A stretch of DNA of 64,000 nt from Neocallimastix lanati (nom. inval.) (GCA_016946835.1 JACVTC010000148.1:233501-297500), one strand, 5' to 3'; positions 45,011 through 55,821 are shown, counted from the first letter of the stretch. The notes: generated from the sequence alone by a model not told the origin. Numbers and translations are program-made.

Positions 45011-45544
45011 CTAACTCCTATCGATGTTACCAAAGTACAAGAAGCGGATCCAAATATCGAAAAAATTGAAGAAGAAGAAGACATTAGAGAAAGTAAAACG
45101 GTAGAAGGAAATGTGGAACATATTAAATTAGAATATTTCAAAAGAAATAAAGAAATACATTATGATGATAGTATTACTTATTCAGACTGGGTCAAAGTAA
45201 AAGAAGAAGAAAAAGAAAATGTACTTCCAAGAAAGTTATTAAGAGAAGAAATAGAAACAAAAGAAGAAAGAATGGACACCACCACACCAATCATGGAAAA
45301 GGTTGAGGGTAGTAATAATCAAGGTTTAGTAGCTACGTTAAATCCAGTTGATACTGGAGCTTTTACTATCCAAGGTAGTATCAATTTAAATGATATACTT
45401 GGTAAAAAAAATCCTTATCATTTTATTGGAAATAAGAAAAAAATTATTATTAAATATTTTAAGCGAACGGTTAGAATCTATAATGACAATAGTATTGAAT
45501 ATGGAGATTGGGAAAAATATGATACTGAAACCATTGAATCCTAA
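44411..45544 (+). CDS. AIG1-type GTPase C
   Basis: 377 residues. The G domain has GETGNGKS, SETKITRG, DTPGLMDAEG and VALVWTKYYS (no G4 Asp). Residues 155-285 are the same at the DNA level as gene A as far as I can read, including the acidic IEEEEDIRE block and the first Y/D/W motif. The linker (about 290-345) is unrelated to those of A and B: hydrophilic, with TTTPIMEKVEG and INLNDILGKKNPYHF. The second motif is YFKRTVRIYNDNSIEYGDWE. The promoter side and the mid-domain segment instead match gene E. The gene is therefore a mosaic of two neighbours. A cytosolic or membrane-peripheral GTPase is expected from the family. Confidence 0.88.
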   Translation: MAKASLILIGETGNGKSSLGNFILKKNVFPVSDNPESETKITRGEHGGNNVTDDIFVIDTPGLMDAEGTDKKHLIQMVDYIKSNPGLQGIVIVFNYHQPKLPINIKTLIKLLCNVFPNADFWRHVALVWTKYYSNLSEKLKEKNKIYINKFMPKILDLVKETHGDISINSFPTFFVDSDPEENDEFSNEEISRLIAWVHTLTPIDVTKVQEADPNIEKIEEEEDIRESKTVEGNVEHIKLEYFKRNKEIHYDDSITYSDWVKVKEEEKENVLPRKLLREEIETKEERMDTTTPIMEKVEGSNNQGLVATLNPVDTGAFTIQGSINLNDILGKKNPYHFIGNKKKIIIKYFKRTVRIYNDNSIEYGDWEKYDTETIES

Positions 45545-45813
45545 TTATTTTATGCAAAATATATGTAAATAATTAATTAAAATTATTTATAGTTTCGCCA
45601 AAAATTATTATTATTATTAAAAGAAAAATTATTATTATTCATGATTTGGCTAAAAATTATTATTATTAAAAGAAAAATAAATGTGGTATAGGCAAACAAT
45701 ATTATAAAATAAATATAAATAATCCAATATAATATTAATATATATATATATAACAGACGAAAAATATTATAAAAAAAAAATAAATAATCAAATTTAATAT
45801 TAATATATATATG

Positions 45814-45899
<86 letters not shown>

Positions 45900-47304
45900 T
45901 TTACTATTAAAGTTTTATATTTTATGAATAAACCAAAAATTTAGTTACGTTAAACTTATAATACTGTTAAAGTCATTTTTCCTTTATATTTATTTAAATT
46001 ATTAATAGTGTAATTTTATATTATTAATGTTTAATAACATATTAGAGTAAAAAACTAAAGATAATTGATATTATTATTATTCATATTACTATTATTTATT
46101 ATTTATTATTATTATTATTATTATAATATCATGTTTTTTTATAACTATTTATTATTATTAAATATAATTATTATTACTATTAATTATTATTATAATTATA
46201 AATAGTAGTAATAATAGTAGTAGTAGTATCATATAATATCAAGTTCTTTTTTATTATTATTATTTATAAAACTTATTATATAAATTTTGATAATAATTTC
46301 TTTCTTGAATTATAAATTACAATGTTATTACAAAAGTCTATCAGCATAAAATTGAAAAAATTATTTTATTAAAATTTTTTTATATCGTTATTAAATAGTA
46401 TTTATAGAGACCCTCAAATTCATGATTAGGAATATTATTTCAAGTTTATAAATATTTATTAATATAATAGTAATATTATTTTAAGTTTAAAAAAAATAAT
46501 GAAAATTATATTTACAAATGTGAATTCTTTTTTTTTTAATATCAATTATAGTTATGTAATTATATGTTAAAAAAAAAAAAAAGATAAATCAATATTGGAT
46601 TATTATTTTAATTTTATGTTAATATATGATATAAAAATTAAATGATATATCCATGAACGAACATGACTATTTTTTTTTAAAAAAATAATAATTACAATAC
46701 ATTTACAATAATGATATATCAAGACCTTATTAATTTCTTTGTTTCATACTTTACAATGGAAAGCTTTACTACTTTGTATATATATATATATATACCAAAT
46801 GTAAATACAACTAAATTATATTTTTTATTTGTTATCAATAGCCATTAATTAAATACAAACAATTTCTTTTTAAATAATTATATATATATATACATTTAAT
46901 TGTAATTATGTTTATTTTAAAATGTATTTATAAAATTTAAAAGGTTATTGAATAATATTTATTAAAAACAAATAAGAATAAAAAAAAAAAAACATTATTT
47001 ATGTAATTTTTTATGATTCCATATTTGAAATAATTTCAGAGTTTATAGATCTATATCTAAATATACTTTTATTAATTGTTTAAATAATCTATTTATTAAT
47101 AATTAATAATGTTCATTTTACCATTTTTATAAACATTAAATGTATTGACATTTATTATAATTAATTATTTATTGATATAAAATAATTATTTTAATTCTTT
47201 TAATTTCAAAAAAAAAAAAAAAAAAAAGTTTCGTAAATGTAATTTTTGGGTGTGTGTGTGGGAATGTGTGTATTATTCCATCTAAAAAGTAATATTTGTA
47301 TAAA
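45545..47304. other. AT-rich spacer in AIG1 cluster
   Basis: No gene is seen. It contains a T/A foldback (about 45816-45863: some 35 T followed by 13 A), ATT-rich runs and TA runs. Convergent 3' ends of genes C and D flank it. Confidence 0.6.
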
Positions 47305-48351
47305 TTACAAAATGTCACAACCACCACCACCACCACCACCACTTTTATATACCGTTTTAATTCTTGTCGTTTCAGTTTTACTATCATATTTTCGCCATTC
47401 TCCATATTCCACTGTACCATCATTTAATACATTGATCGTTCTTTCATACCAATCAATTTGATGTATTTCACAATCCGGAGTTTTTTTATAGTTTTCTTCT
47501 TTTTTTCTATCCATATGTGTTTCGATGACTTCTTTGGGAAGAAGTTTATCTTTATTTTTTTCATTATATTTTATCCAATCAGTATAAGATATACTACCAT
47601 CATAGTATATTTGCTTCTTTCTTTTGAAGTATTCAATTTTAATATGTTCAACATTTCCTTCAATAGTCGTGGTGGTTCTTTCATCTTTTTCTTCAACTGT
47701 TTCCTTAATGACCGGATCTACTACTCTTACTTTTTTTTCATCAATTGGATCTAATTGATGAACCCATGCAATTAATCGATTCACTTCTTCACATGAATGC
47801 AAATCCTTCTGTTCAAAGTCAGAATCTATAAAGAAAGTTGGAAAACTATTAATGTTTGGATCACCATTGGTTGCTCTAACTAAATCTAATACTTCAGGAA
47901 GATAACGTCTAATTTTAACTTCTTTTTGTTGTTTAACTTCTTTAGGAAGAAAATAGTAATATTTCGTCCATACTAAAGCAACGTTTGACCATATCGTTGG
48001 ACAAGGAAACATATTACATAATAGTTGAATGATGGTTTTTACATTTAGAGGAAATCGATCTTGATGATAATTAAATACAAGAATGATACCTTGTAATCCT
48101 GGATGACTTTTAATATATTCCACCATTTGAATTAAATGTTGTCGATCCGTTCCTTCAGCATCTTGTAATCCTGGTGTATCTATTACAAAAATACCAGCAT
48201 TATCACCATCTCCTTTTTCTCCTTTAGTTTCTTTAGTTTCTGATTCAGGATTATCACTCACTGAAAATACTTGCTTATTGAGAATAAAATTTCCTAGAGA
48301 AGATTTTCCATTTCCTGTTTCACCAAGTAAAATTAAACTAGCATTTATCAT
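47305..48351 (-). CDS. AIG1-type GTPase D with C-terminal prenylation box
   Basis: 348 residues, the shortest of the five. The G domain has GETGNGKS (10-17), SETKETKGEKG, DTPGLQDAEG and VALVWTKYYY (no G4 Asp). An acidic KETVEEKDER block and the first Y/D/W motif (YFKRKKQIYYDGSISYTDW) follow. The linker is short (about 25 residues, NYKKTPDCEIHQ). The second motif is WYERTINVLNDGTVEYGEWR. The tail ends in SGGGGGGGCDIL, a flexible glycine run and a CaaX-like box with Leu last, which favours geranylgeranylation and hence membrane attachment; this is inferred from the motif. None of the other four paralogs has it. It is transcribed convergently with genes A-C. Confidence 0.88.
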   Translation of the reverse strand: MINASLILLGETGNGKSSLGNFILNKQVFSVSDNPESETKETKGEKGDGDNAGIFVIDTPGLQDAEGTDRQHLIQMVEYIKSHPGLQGIILVFNYHQDRFPLNVKTIIQLLCNMFPCPTIWSNVALVWTKYYYFLPKEVKQQKEVKIRRYLPEVLDLVRATNGDPNINSFPTFFIDSDFEQKDLHSCEEVNRLIAWVHQLDPIDEKKVRVVDPVIKETVEEKDERTTTTIEGNVEHIKIEYFKRKKQIYYDGSISYTDWIKYNEKNKDKLLPKEVIETHMDRKKEENYKKTPDCEIHQIDWYERTINVLNDGTVEYGEWRKYDSKTETTRIKTVYKSGGGGGGGCDIL

Positions 48352-49581
48352 TAGTTGTTATGTGTAATGTTATTCCTATAAAAAAATAAAAAATAATTAT
48401 TCTTTTTATATAATTTATTAATAACAACTATTTTAATATTTCTAACAGAAACTAATGAAAAATAAATAATAATTTAAAAAAAATATTATTAATCAATATT
48501 TTCAATAATATTATAAAAAATTATTTCTTTTTTGTATAAAATCAGTTAAGAAAAAAAATTGTAATAAATTAAATAATTATTAGATGTTTTTTTTTTTTAA
48601 CAGTTAATATTAATTGAACGTTAAAAATTGTTTTATTTTATATTTTAAAATTTAAATTTATTATATCTACAATAATACATATATATATATATATATTTTT
48701 TTTTGCAATCTTTTTCAATTTAATTTACCAATAAAGAAAAAAAATGGAATCAAATAATAATAAAGTTACAAAAATATGGTTAACAAAGCAATCCCATTCT
48801 CATAAAATTTTAATATAAAAAAATGTATTACAAGTAAAATTTCTTGGAATAAAAATTGGAATAATTTAAATTTAATTAGTATAACTTTATTTTTATTTTA
48901 ATTTTTTTATTTTATTTTATTTTTATTTTTATTTTTTAAAATTTAAAATTATTATAAATTAAAATTAATCCAATAAATATTGTAAAATTAAAAGAGATAT
49001 TATAAAATTATAAGAGATATTGTAAAATTAATCCAATAGATATTGGAATATTAAAACAAATATTTTCATAATAATCTTTTTTATAATTTTAATAATTCGT
49101 ATATTAAAAAACTAAATTTATGGTATTTACAACCATGACACCATCTTTTTCATTATAATTTCATTATACACTTATTTCATTATATATATTTTGAGTTTTT
49201 TTATTATAATATTATAGTATAAGTTAAATAATATATATCGAAAAAAAAAATTTTTTTAAATTAATAGATAATAATAAATTAGCACAATATTCATATAATA
49301 AATTTAACTTATACTATTATATTTAATTTATCATTATCTGTTAATTTAAAAAAATTTTTTTTCGATATATATTATTTGTATTATGACAAAGGAGTAAAAA
49401 AGGGTTTTTATTTTTAAAAAAAATTTTATTAAAATTTTGTTAAGTTTTGTAACATTAAATAAAAAGATTAGATCATAAAATATTAAATGTAGTATTGAAA
49501 TGTAGTATTGATAGTAATTAATAGTATATTATATATATATTTAGGATTGAGTTGAAATTTTTTTTTTGTTTTAGTATTATA
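48352..49581. other. AT-rich spacer between AIG1 genes D and E
   Basis: A short plus-strand start at 48744 (MESNNNKVTKIWLTKQS) ends after 24 codons and may be a broken gene front. A palindromic segment lies at 49224-49378. Otherwise it is simple AT sequence. Confidence 0.5.
49224..49378. repeat. Palindromic MITE-like segment
   Basis: The left arm (49224-49278: aaataatatatatcgaaaaa ... tagataataataaatta) is complementary, with a few mismatches, to the right arm 49325-49378. Arms are about 55 bp, the centre about 45 bp. The centre also contains tttaacttatact, complementary to agtataagttaaa just outside the left arm. There is no coding capacity. Confidence 0.65.
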
Positions 49582-50658
49582 TTAGAGTCTTCGTGAAGTG
49601 GATTGACTATCTACTTTTCTCCATTCTTCATTTTCAACACTACCATCATTGAAAATTTTAATTGTTTTTTCAAAATAATCAATTGTTTTTGTTTCGATGT
49701 ATCCAACACAAACTTGATAGGAATAGCCTCCACCAAAGATACCCCATAATGGTCCATCCTCATGCCTCCATTCCATTATCGGTGATTTATTATAACTTTC
49801 TTCAGATTTTTTATCTGTTTTAGTTTCCAGTAATTCCTTCGGAAGAATATTATCATATTCTTCCTCTTTGTATTTTTCCCAATCGGTATATGAAATATTT
49901 CCATCATAATAGACTTGTTTATTTCTTTTATAGTATTCTTTTTTAATATACTCTACATTTCCAACAATATCTTTAATGACTCTGATATCTGTTTCTTCTG
50001 ATGTTTCTTTAATTACAGGATCTGCAGCTTTAACTAAACCTACATTAATTGGATCTAGGGTATGAACCCATGCAATTAATCGACTAATTTCTTCATTTGT
50101 AAATTCGTCAACATTTTCAGGATCAGAATCAACGAAAAATGTTGGAAAAGAATTGATGGAAAGATCGCCATGAGTTTCCTTTACTAAATCAAGTATTTTG
50201 GGCATAAATTTATTGATACATATTTTATTTTTTTCTTTAAGCTTTGGTGGAAGATAATAATAATATTTTGTCCATACTAAGGCTACATGCCTCCAAAAAT
50301 CAGCTCTAGGAAATACATTACATAATAACTTAATTAATGTTTTGATATTCATTGGTAGTTTTGGTTGATGAAAATTAAATACAATGACAATTCCTTGTAA
50401 TCCCGGATTACTTTTAATATAATCCACCATTTGAATTAAATGTTCTTTATCGGTTCCTTCTGCATCCATTAAACCAGGGGTATCTATAACAAATATATCA
50501 TCGGTAACATTACTTCCTCCATGTTCACCTCTGGTTATTTTAGTTTCTGATTCAGGATTATCACTCACTGGAAATACATTTTTCTTAAGAATAAAATTTC
50601 CAAGAGAGGATTTCCCATTACCCGTTTCCCCTATTAATATTAAACTTGCTTTTGCCAT
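49582..50658 (-). CDS. AIG1-type GTPase E
   Basis: 358 residues. The N-terminal 200 residues are nearly the same as gene C: GETGNGKS, SETKITRGEHG, DTPGLMDAEG, VALVWTKYYY (no G4 Asp) and KFMPKILDLVKETHGD. The C-terminal part then departs: HTLDPINVGLVKAADPV, ETSEETDIR, first motif YYKRNKQVYYDGNISYTDWE, a linker with aromatic residues (MEWRHEDGPLWGIFGGGYSY), then YFEKTIKIFNDGSVENEEWR and the end STSRRL. The leader is shared with gene C in inverted orientation. There is no CaaX box. Confidence 0.88.
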   Translation of the reverse strand: MAKASLILIGETGNGKSSLGNFILKKNVFPVSDNPESETKITRGEHGGSNVTDDIFVIDTPGLMDAEGTDKEHLIQMVDYIKSNPGLQGIVIVFNFHQPKLPMNIKTLIKLLCNVFPRADFWRHVALVWTKYYYYLPPKLKEKNKICINKFMPKILDLVKETHGDLSINSFPTFFVDSDPENVDEFTNEEISRLIAWVHTLDPINVGLVKAADPVIKETSEETDIRVIKDIVGNVEYIKKEYYKRNKQVYYDGNISYTDWEKYKEEEYDNILPKELLETKTDKKSEESYNKSPIMEWRHEDGPLWGIFGGGYSYQVCVGYIETKTIDYFEKTIKIFNDGSVENEEWRKVDSQSTSRRL

Positions 50659-51040
50659 TATTATTGATTAATATTATGTATAATTAAATAGATTATAAAA
50701 AAAATTTTATATATAAAAAAATTCTTAAATTAAACGTATAAAAAATTTTTTATTGAGAAATAAGAAATATAATTTTTTTATTGGATTATTAAATTTAAAA
50801 TTGAATAAAATTAAAATTTTAAATAGAAAATAAAATTATTAATTATTCAAAGTATTATTAGTATTATTATTTTAAATAGTTCACACACAATTAGTAGCAA
50901 TTTAATTGATTACCATTTACAAATCAAAAGTTTTCTATTTATAAGAAAAAAAGAAGTATGGGTTACAATTTATAATCACAGATAATGTCTCTAGTAAATT
51001 TAATTTTTTTTAATTAATTAAATTAAATACAAAGTTTAAT
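50060..51040. repeat. Inverted duplication, right arm
   Basis: Reverse-complement partner of 44036-45010, covering the leader and the start of gene E. The arms are about 5 kb apart. Confidence 0.8.
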
Positions 51041-51054
51041 TTTTTTTATTTGCT

Positions 51055-51720
51055 TGTACATCTGCTCTACTAAAGATGTAATTTTATTACATTTTAAACA
51101 ATAGATAGTTAACGTAGCTCCTTCATCGTAATAACCAAGTTGTACACTTCATATATCTGAATTTCTTGATTGACATGTCTTACATTTCAAAAGATCATCT
51201 AACATATTATCATTATCTTTTTTTTTTTGTACTTATTGATAATTTTTATTTTTTTTGTTCTATTAATCCATCTTCTTCAATTAATGGCGATTCATTAAAA
51301 AATTTATCTAATGATTCTGATAAATAATTTTCCAATTCTATTTGTCTTAAATCTTAAGTATTTTAAAAATTAAATAAGGATACGTAATTAAATCAATGCA
51401 GTAACTTTTTAACGATGTGCAATTAAATAAAAATAATAATTAAAACAAATGAAAATAAATAAATTAATATATTTAATTAAGAAAAATATTATTATTTATT
51501 AATACTTGATAAAAAATAAATTTTTTTTTCTATTTCATTTTAAAATTCCATTTCTATATAGATTATCTTTAAAATTTAATAATTAATTATTTTTTTATTA
51601 ATCATTTAATTTAAATTGAAGTAGTTTATTGTACAATATGCAATCCATTAAAGAAGTTTAAGTTTTGAATAAATATATCAGTTATCTATATAAATAAACT
51701 TAATTTTACCAATTATTTAT
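51055..51720. repeat. Direct repeat block, copy 1
   Basis: Matches 58080-58735 in the same orientation at high identity, including tgtaattttattacatttta, cttcatatatctgaatttct and caatatgcaatccattaaag. On the minus strand its left part codes broken ankyrin/Cys-motif sequence (KCNKIT, TWLMR-like). In both places it lies upstream of an AIG1 sequence on the minus strand. Confidence 0.85.
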
Positions 51721-52044
51721 AAAAAAATATCTTTATTTATTTTAATATTTTATCTATAAACTTTTTATATTTATTTTTATTTTTATTTATAATATAAAAA
51801 ATTATAAAAATTATATAATATATTTTATTTATTTTTATAATTAATTAAAAAATTTTAAATATCGTAATTTTTAAATAATATTTATCAAAATTTATTTTAT
51901 TTTATTTTATTTTATTTTTATTTTTCTATATATATATATATATATATATATATTAATATTTGTAATTAATATTAAATACAATTATCATAATATTATTTGA
52001 AATTATATGAATAATATCATATAATAACATATTTAATATAATAT

Positions 52045-53401
52045 TAATAGTCATAATTTCTTTCGTTCCATATTTCATCATTTATCAATTCTCCTCCTGA
52101 TATAGTAGTTTGACCTGCTAGAGATGCTGTATCAATTTTTTTTTGATCAACTTCTTTTACTTTTTTTTTAACCTGTTTCCTTAGATATGTCTTTTAAAGA
52201 TGTTTTTAGAGATTTTTAAGTAAATTTTTTCATCAACTTTTTGCAAACATGTTTTTTTATGTGTTTATTTTCTTTTTTTGATAAGAAATATAACACTTTG
52301 TTAAAATGAAAATTCAATTAAAATTTGAGGAAGAGGAGAAATAAAAAATATTCTTTATTCTAAATGAGTTTGATTATTATATAAATTAATATTATCATTT
52401 TCATTATTAACTAAAACAAATCTTTTATTTTTACCATCCTTTATATCCTTATTAACATATGAAGTATTTTTATCTATATAAGGAATTCTATTTACTTCTT
52501 TATATTGATTATTATGATATTCATAATCATCTATACTTTAATAACAATATTCACTAGTATCTTAATGCTCTTTATATCTCACTTAATTTATCAGGCGATC
52601 CTTTAGTGTTAGTTATATCATGTGTATCATCCTCCGTTACTCCATGAATAATTGCATCTGAAAATTTGGTATTAAAAGTAAATCTTATTATCTGAAGATT
52701 CACTACTAGAATTGGAATGAGCTAATATTGCTGCTAAAGAACTTGTTTCTGTATTAGAGTCGGAATATGTAATAGTATTACCATTGGTTATAGTAGATGC
52801 TACTTCAATAGTATTAGAAATTTCATCCATTAAAGTATCAGTATTACTTTCAGTAGTACCTATAGTGTGTGTTTAAACTTTAGCTGGATTTACACTAGCT
52901 AATGGAATACATTTTTGTTGAATATTTTTCAATTTGTCATAAATTTTATTAATATAAGTCATTGTTCTATTTTTAAAATCACTAATCGTATCATTACCTT
53001 GTAAATATGGATCATCAATAAAGGTATTTTCTTCAATATAATCATTATTATCCTTATTTTTATTATTATCCTTATTTACATTACTATCCTTATTATCATT
53101 AGAATCTTCAAGTCTTCTTTTTTCGTAATTTATTTTGAATACTGGAGATATCGTAATGCATACCAATACTTTTAACCGTTGTACTATTATCGCACTATGA
53201 AACTCCTTACCAAGTGGGTCCCAATACTTTTGCATATTCTTCAATTGTTTTAGCGTAGACAATATTGCCTTCATTATCAAAATTCGCGTGATCATAAACA
53301 TTAGATACCCTTTTTTAATCGTACCGATAAAATACTCTTGATTCTTTTGCTAAAGTAAAATTTACAAGGAATATACAAATTGCAAAGATTAAAAGTTTCA
53401 T
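52045..53401 (-). pseudogene. Decayed secreted protein gene
   Basis: At 53401 a start gives MKLLIFAICIFLVNFTLA, a clear signal peptide, then KESRVFYRYD and a stop. With a frame change it continues NVYDHANFDNEGNIVYAKTI. The 142-codon open piece (53301-52873) holds an Asn/Asp/Lys low-complexity stretch and TMTYINKIYDKLKNIQQKC. Lower down come a Ser/Thr/Asn-rich piece and, near the end, IDTASLAGQTTISGGELIND then EIWNERNYDY. At least four breaks are seen. I do not recognise the family. The product would have been an extracellular or cell-surface protein of about 440 residues. Confidence 0.55.
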
Positions 53402-53689
53402 AATACTATTTTATTATAATATTTATTTATTATAAATTTTGTAAAAAAAAAAATAATAATAAAAAATCATTTTATAAAAATAATATTATTATAATTAATA
53501 ATATTATTATTTAAATAAATTATGAATTCTTTTTATTAAAATTGGAGTAAGCGATTTAGTCAATAAATTATATCAATAAATTATATAAAAATTTTAAAAT
53601 ACATTTCAAGCTTTATTTATTGTGAGATTTTTTTATTTTTTAAAAATATATTTATAGATAATTAATTAATTAATTCATATATCTATTTT
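53402..53689. other. AT-rich spacer
   Basis: Likely promoter side of the secreted-protein relic; nothing else is visible. Confidence 0.5.
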
Positions 53690-54860
53690 TTATTTCAAAA
53701 TTATTATTAAATTTATCATTCGATGTTGATGAAATTGTATAATACAATAGTTCGTGATAATCTTCCATCTATTCTTCAGTGTCTTCAAAATCTTCTATGT
53801 CTCTTTCTGTAGGATCAAACCGCAATTTGTTTTCTTTAAAATTATAGTTTAATGGAATATAATTATTTAATAATTCGGTTAAAGTATTTATAACAAATTT
53901 AGATTTATTGTTTTAAATTAGAGATACAATAATACAGCATCTTATAATTATAGTATAAAAATAATTATGTTCAATTGTAGTGTCATTTTCACTTTTATAA
54001 AGTATATTCAGGATCTTTTAAAATTTTAGATAATTCATCATCATTTAAATACTTTTCTTTAAATTATTACAAAATTTATCTATTTTTTCGTAAAGATAAT
54101 TATATATCGCTAATTATATTTTAAATGTTTTTTTTTTTTTAATTCAAAATTAATATTAAATAAATCTTTGTTTCCAAACTATAAATCCTTATCTTTAATA
54201 TAATTATTTTCGGAGCGATTATCCTACAAGTTATTTTCATTTAAATAATATTCTTTATAATTAGTAAAAGTGAAGTTATTTATATCATAAGTAATTTTAC
54301 ATTCATATAAAAAGGGTTTACATTCATTTGAAAAAGCATTAGAATCTTTTGAATGTATATGATTTAACTCGAAATCTCCACAAATACTATTAATGAAATC
54401 CTCTATATTTTTATCATCGTATTTGAAATATAAAATATTAGGTTTATAAATTTTAGAAGAAATTTTTATTAATAAATTTAAAGGATAAATTGGGTACAAA
54501 CGCAAAGGTGCTTAACAATAATCATATTTAATATTATTACAAATATTTATTATTATATATTCTAAATCTTAAATATCTCTACTAAATTTACTTTTCAAAT
54601 GAGATGAAACATAATAATTACTAATGTATCTACTAATATTATTTAAATTTATATTTTCTTTTAAATAATATGTAATATAAAAAGTAATAAATAAAAAAAT
54701 ACTAAAATATTTTGTATCACATTTAAAATAATCAAAAATTTTATAAGAAATATAATTATGTTTTAATAAACAATATAATGAAATACATGAATATTTTTTT
54801 AAAAGTGTCAAAATATAAGAATTATTATTATCATTAATTAACTTTTTTATAATATATTCA
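53690..54860 (-). pseudogene. Fragmented gene of unknown function
   Basis: Three minus-strand pieces with coding-like composition: 54811-54569 (LLKKYSCISLYCLLKHNY, FDYFKCDTKYFSIFLF), 54505-54224 (LRLYPIYPLN-type start, DIEDFINSICGDFELN-like, NECKPFLYECKITYD), and about 53870-53690 (KENKLRFDPTERDIEDFEDT). They are separated by stops and shifts. Recurrent acidic 'IEDF' and Leu/Tyr helices are visible, but no family is recognised. Confidence 0.4.
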
Positions 54861-55020
54861 TTTAATATTGAATCTTAAATAAATTATGAAACAATTTATA
54901 TTATTTACTAATAAGTTTAAATGGTTAGAAAAATTATTAAGTTAATATTATAAAATAGAATAATTTTATATATACATATTCACCAGTAAACCAATTTATT
55001 TATTATAGAATAACTGGCTT

Positions 55021-55215
55021 TAAGGGGGAATGTTATAATATGTGAAATATATGAAAATTTATCTTCAAATATATTGAATATAAATAATGAATAAACTACA
55101 ATGTATTAATATAAAACATTTAAATTTAGAATAATTAATTACAAGTAACTCTTTATCATAAAATATATTATTAAAATTTACATAATTATAAACTATAAAT
55201 TCCTGATTTTTAACA
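55021..55215 (+). repeat. Polypurine tract and LTR fragment
   Basis: taagggggaa at 55021-55030 is followed by TGTTATAATATGTGAAAT and ends in TTTTTAACA at 55215. It is the second copy of the LTR family seen solo at 20904-21133 (185 bp here, with internal deletions). The purine tract marks it as a 3' LTR of a plus-strand element whose body is not recognisable. Confidence 0.65.
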
Positions 55216-55319
55216 ATTTTAATCAATTATTTTTTAATTAATTTTTATTTAGTTACAATTTTATTTATTTATTTTTTTTTTATGTTTTATTATATTAATT
55301 TTTTAATCATAACAATTAT

Positions 55320-55810
55320 CATGATTATATTCAATTTTACCATTTTCTACAATAAAAACACGATCAACATTTTTATTAGCTTCATCCATTGAAAGAGTAG
55401 AAAATATAATATTTTTTTTTATTTAAGGAATGAATAACATTTCAAAAATATTATTAATCATCTTTATTTATAAAAGTAGTTGGTTCTTCCAAAAATACAA
55501 ATTCCGAATTCTTAATTAAGGCTAAAACAATTTTAACTTTATTTTTTCTAACATCAATAAGTCACTTAATTTTACTATTAGAACTTCTATTGAAGTTAAG
55601 TTTTTTCAATAATTGGAAACCATTTTCAATTGGAGAACACATGCTACTATATAACTTTATATGATCAGCGACAGAAACATTTTGGAAGAAAATATATATT
55701 TCTTTTGGAACAATATTAATTTTTTTAGAAATGAATTACCAATTTTCGTATTTTAGAGTTTTATTATCTTTTTTAATTTTACCATATCTTGAAGCTAATT
55801 TACCATAAAT
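55320..55810 (-). pseudogene. ABCA-type ABC transporter ATPase fragment
   Basis: The minus strand, high to low, reads INIVPKEIYIFFQNVSVADH (Q-loop region), then a helical part SSMCSPIENGFQLLKKLNF, then KNKVKIVLALIKNSEFVFLE followed by EPTT (Walker B and D-loop approach), and finally ILFSTLSMDEANKNVDRVFI-like sequence with VENGKIEYN. The 'ST.SMDEA....DR..I...GK' end is typical of ABCA-family nucleotide-binding domains. The LSGG signature is replaced by a broken KIK-stop-LIDVR. The Walker A region is not seen. Stops and a shift show it is dead. Confidence 0.65.
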
Positions 55811-55821
55811 CATTAGTGTAG

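Noticed and set aside
48744-48830. Possible gene start (MESNNNKVTKIW...)
   Set aside because: It stops after 24 codons and no continuation or splice donor was convincing.
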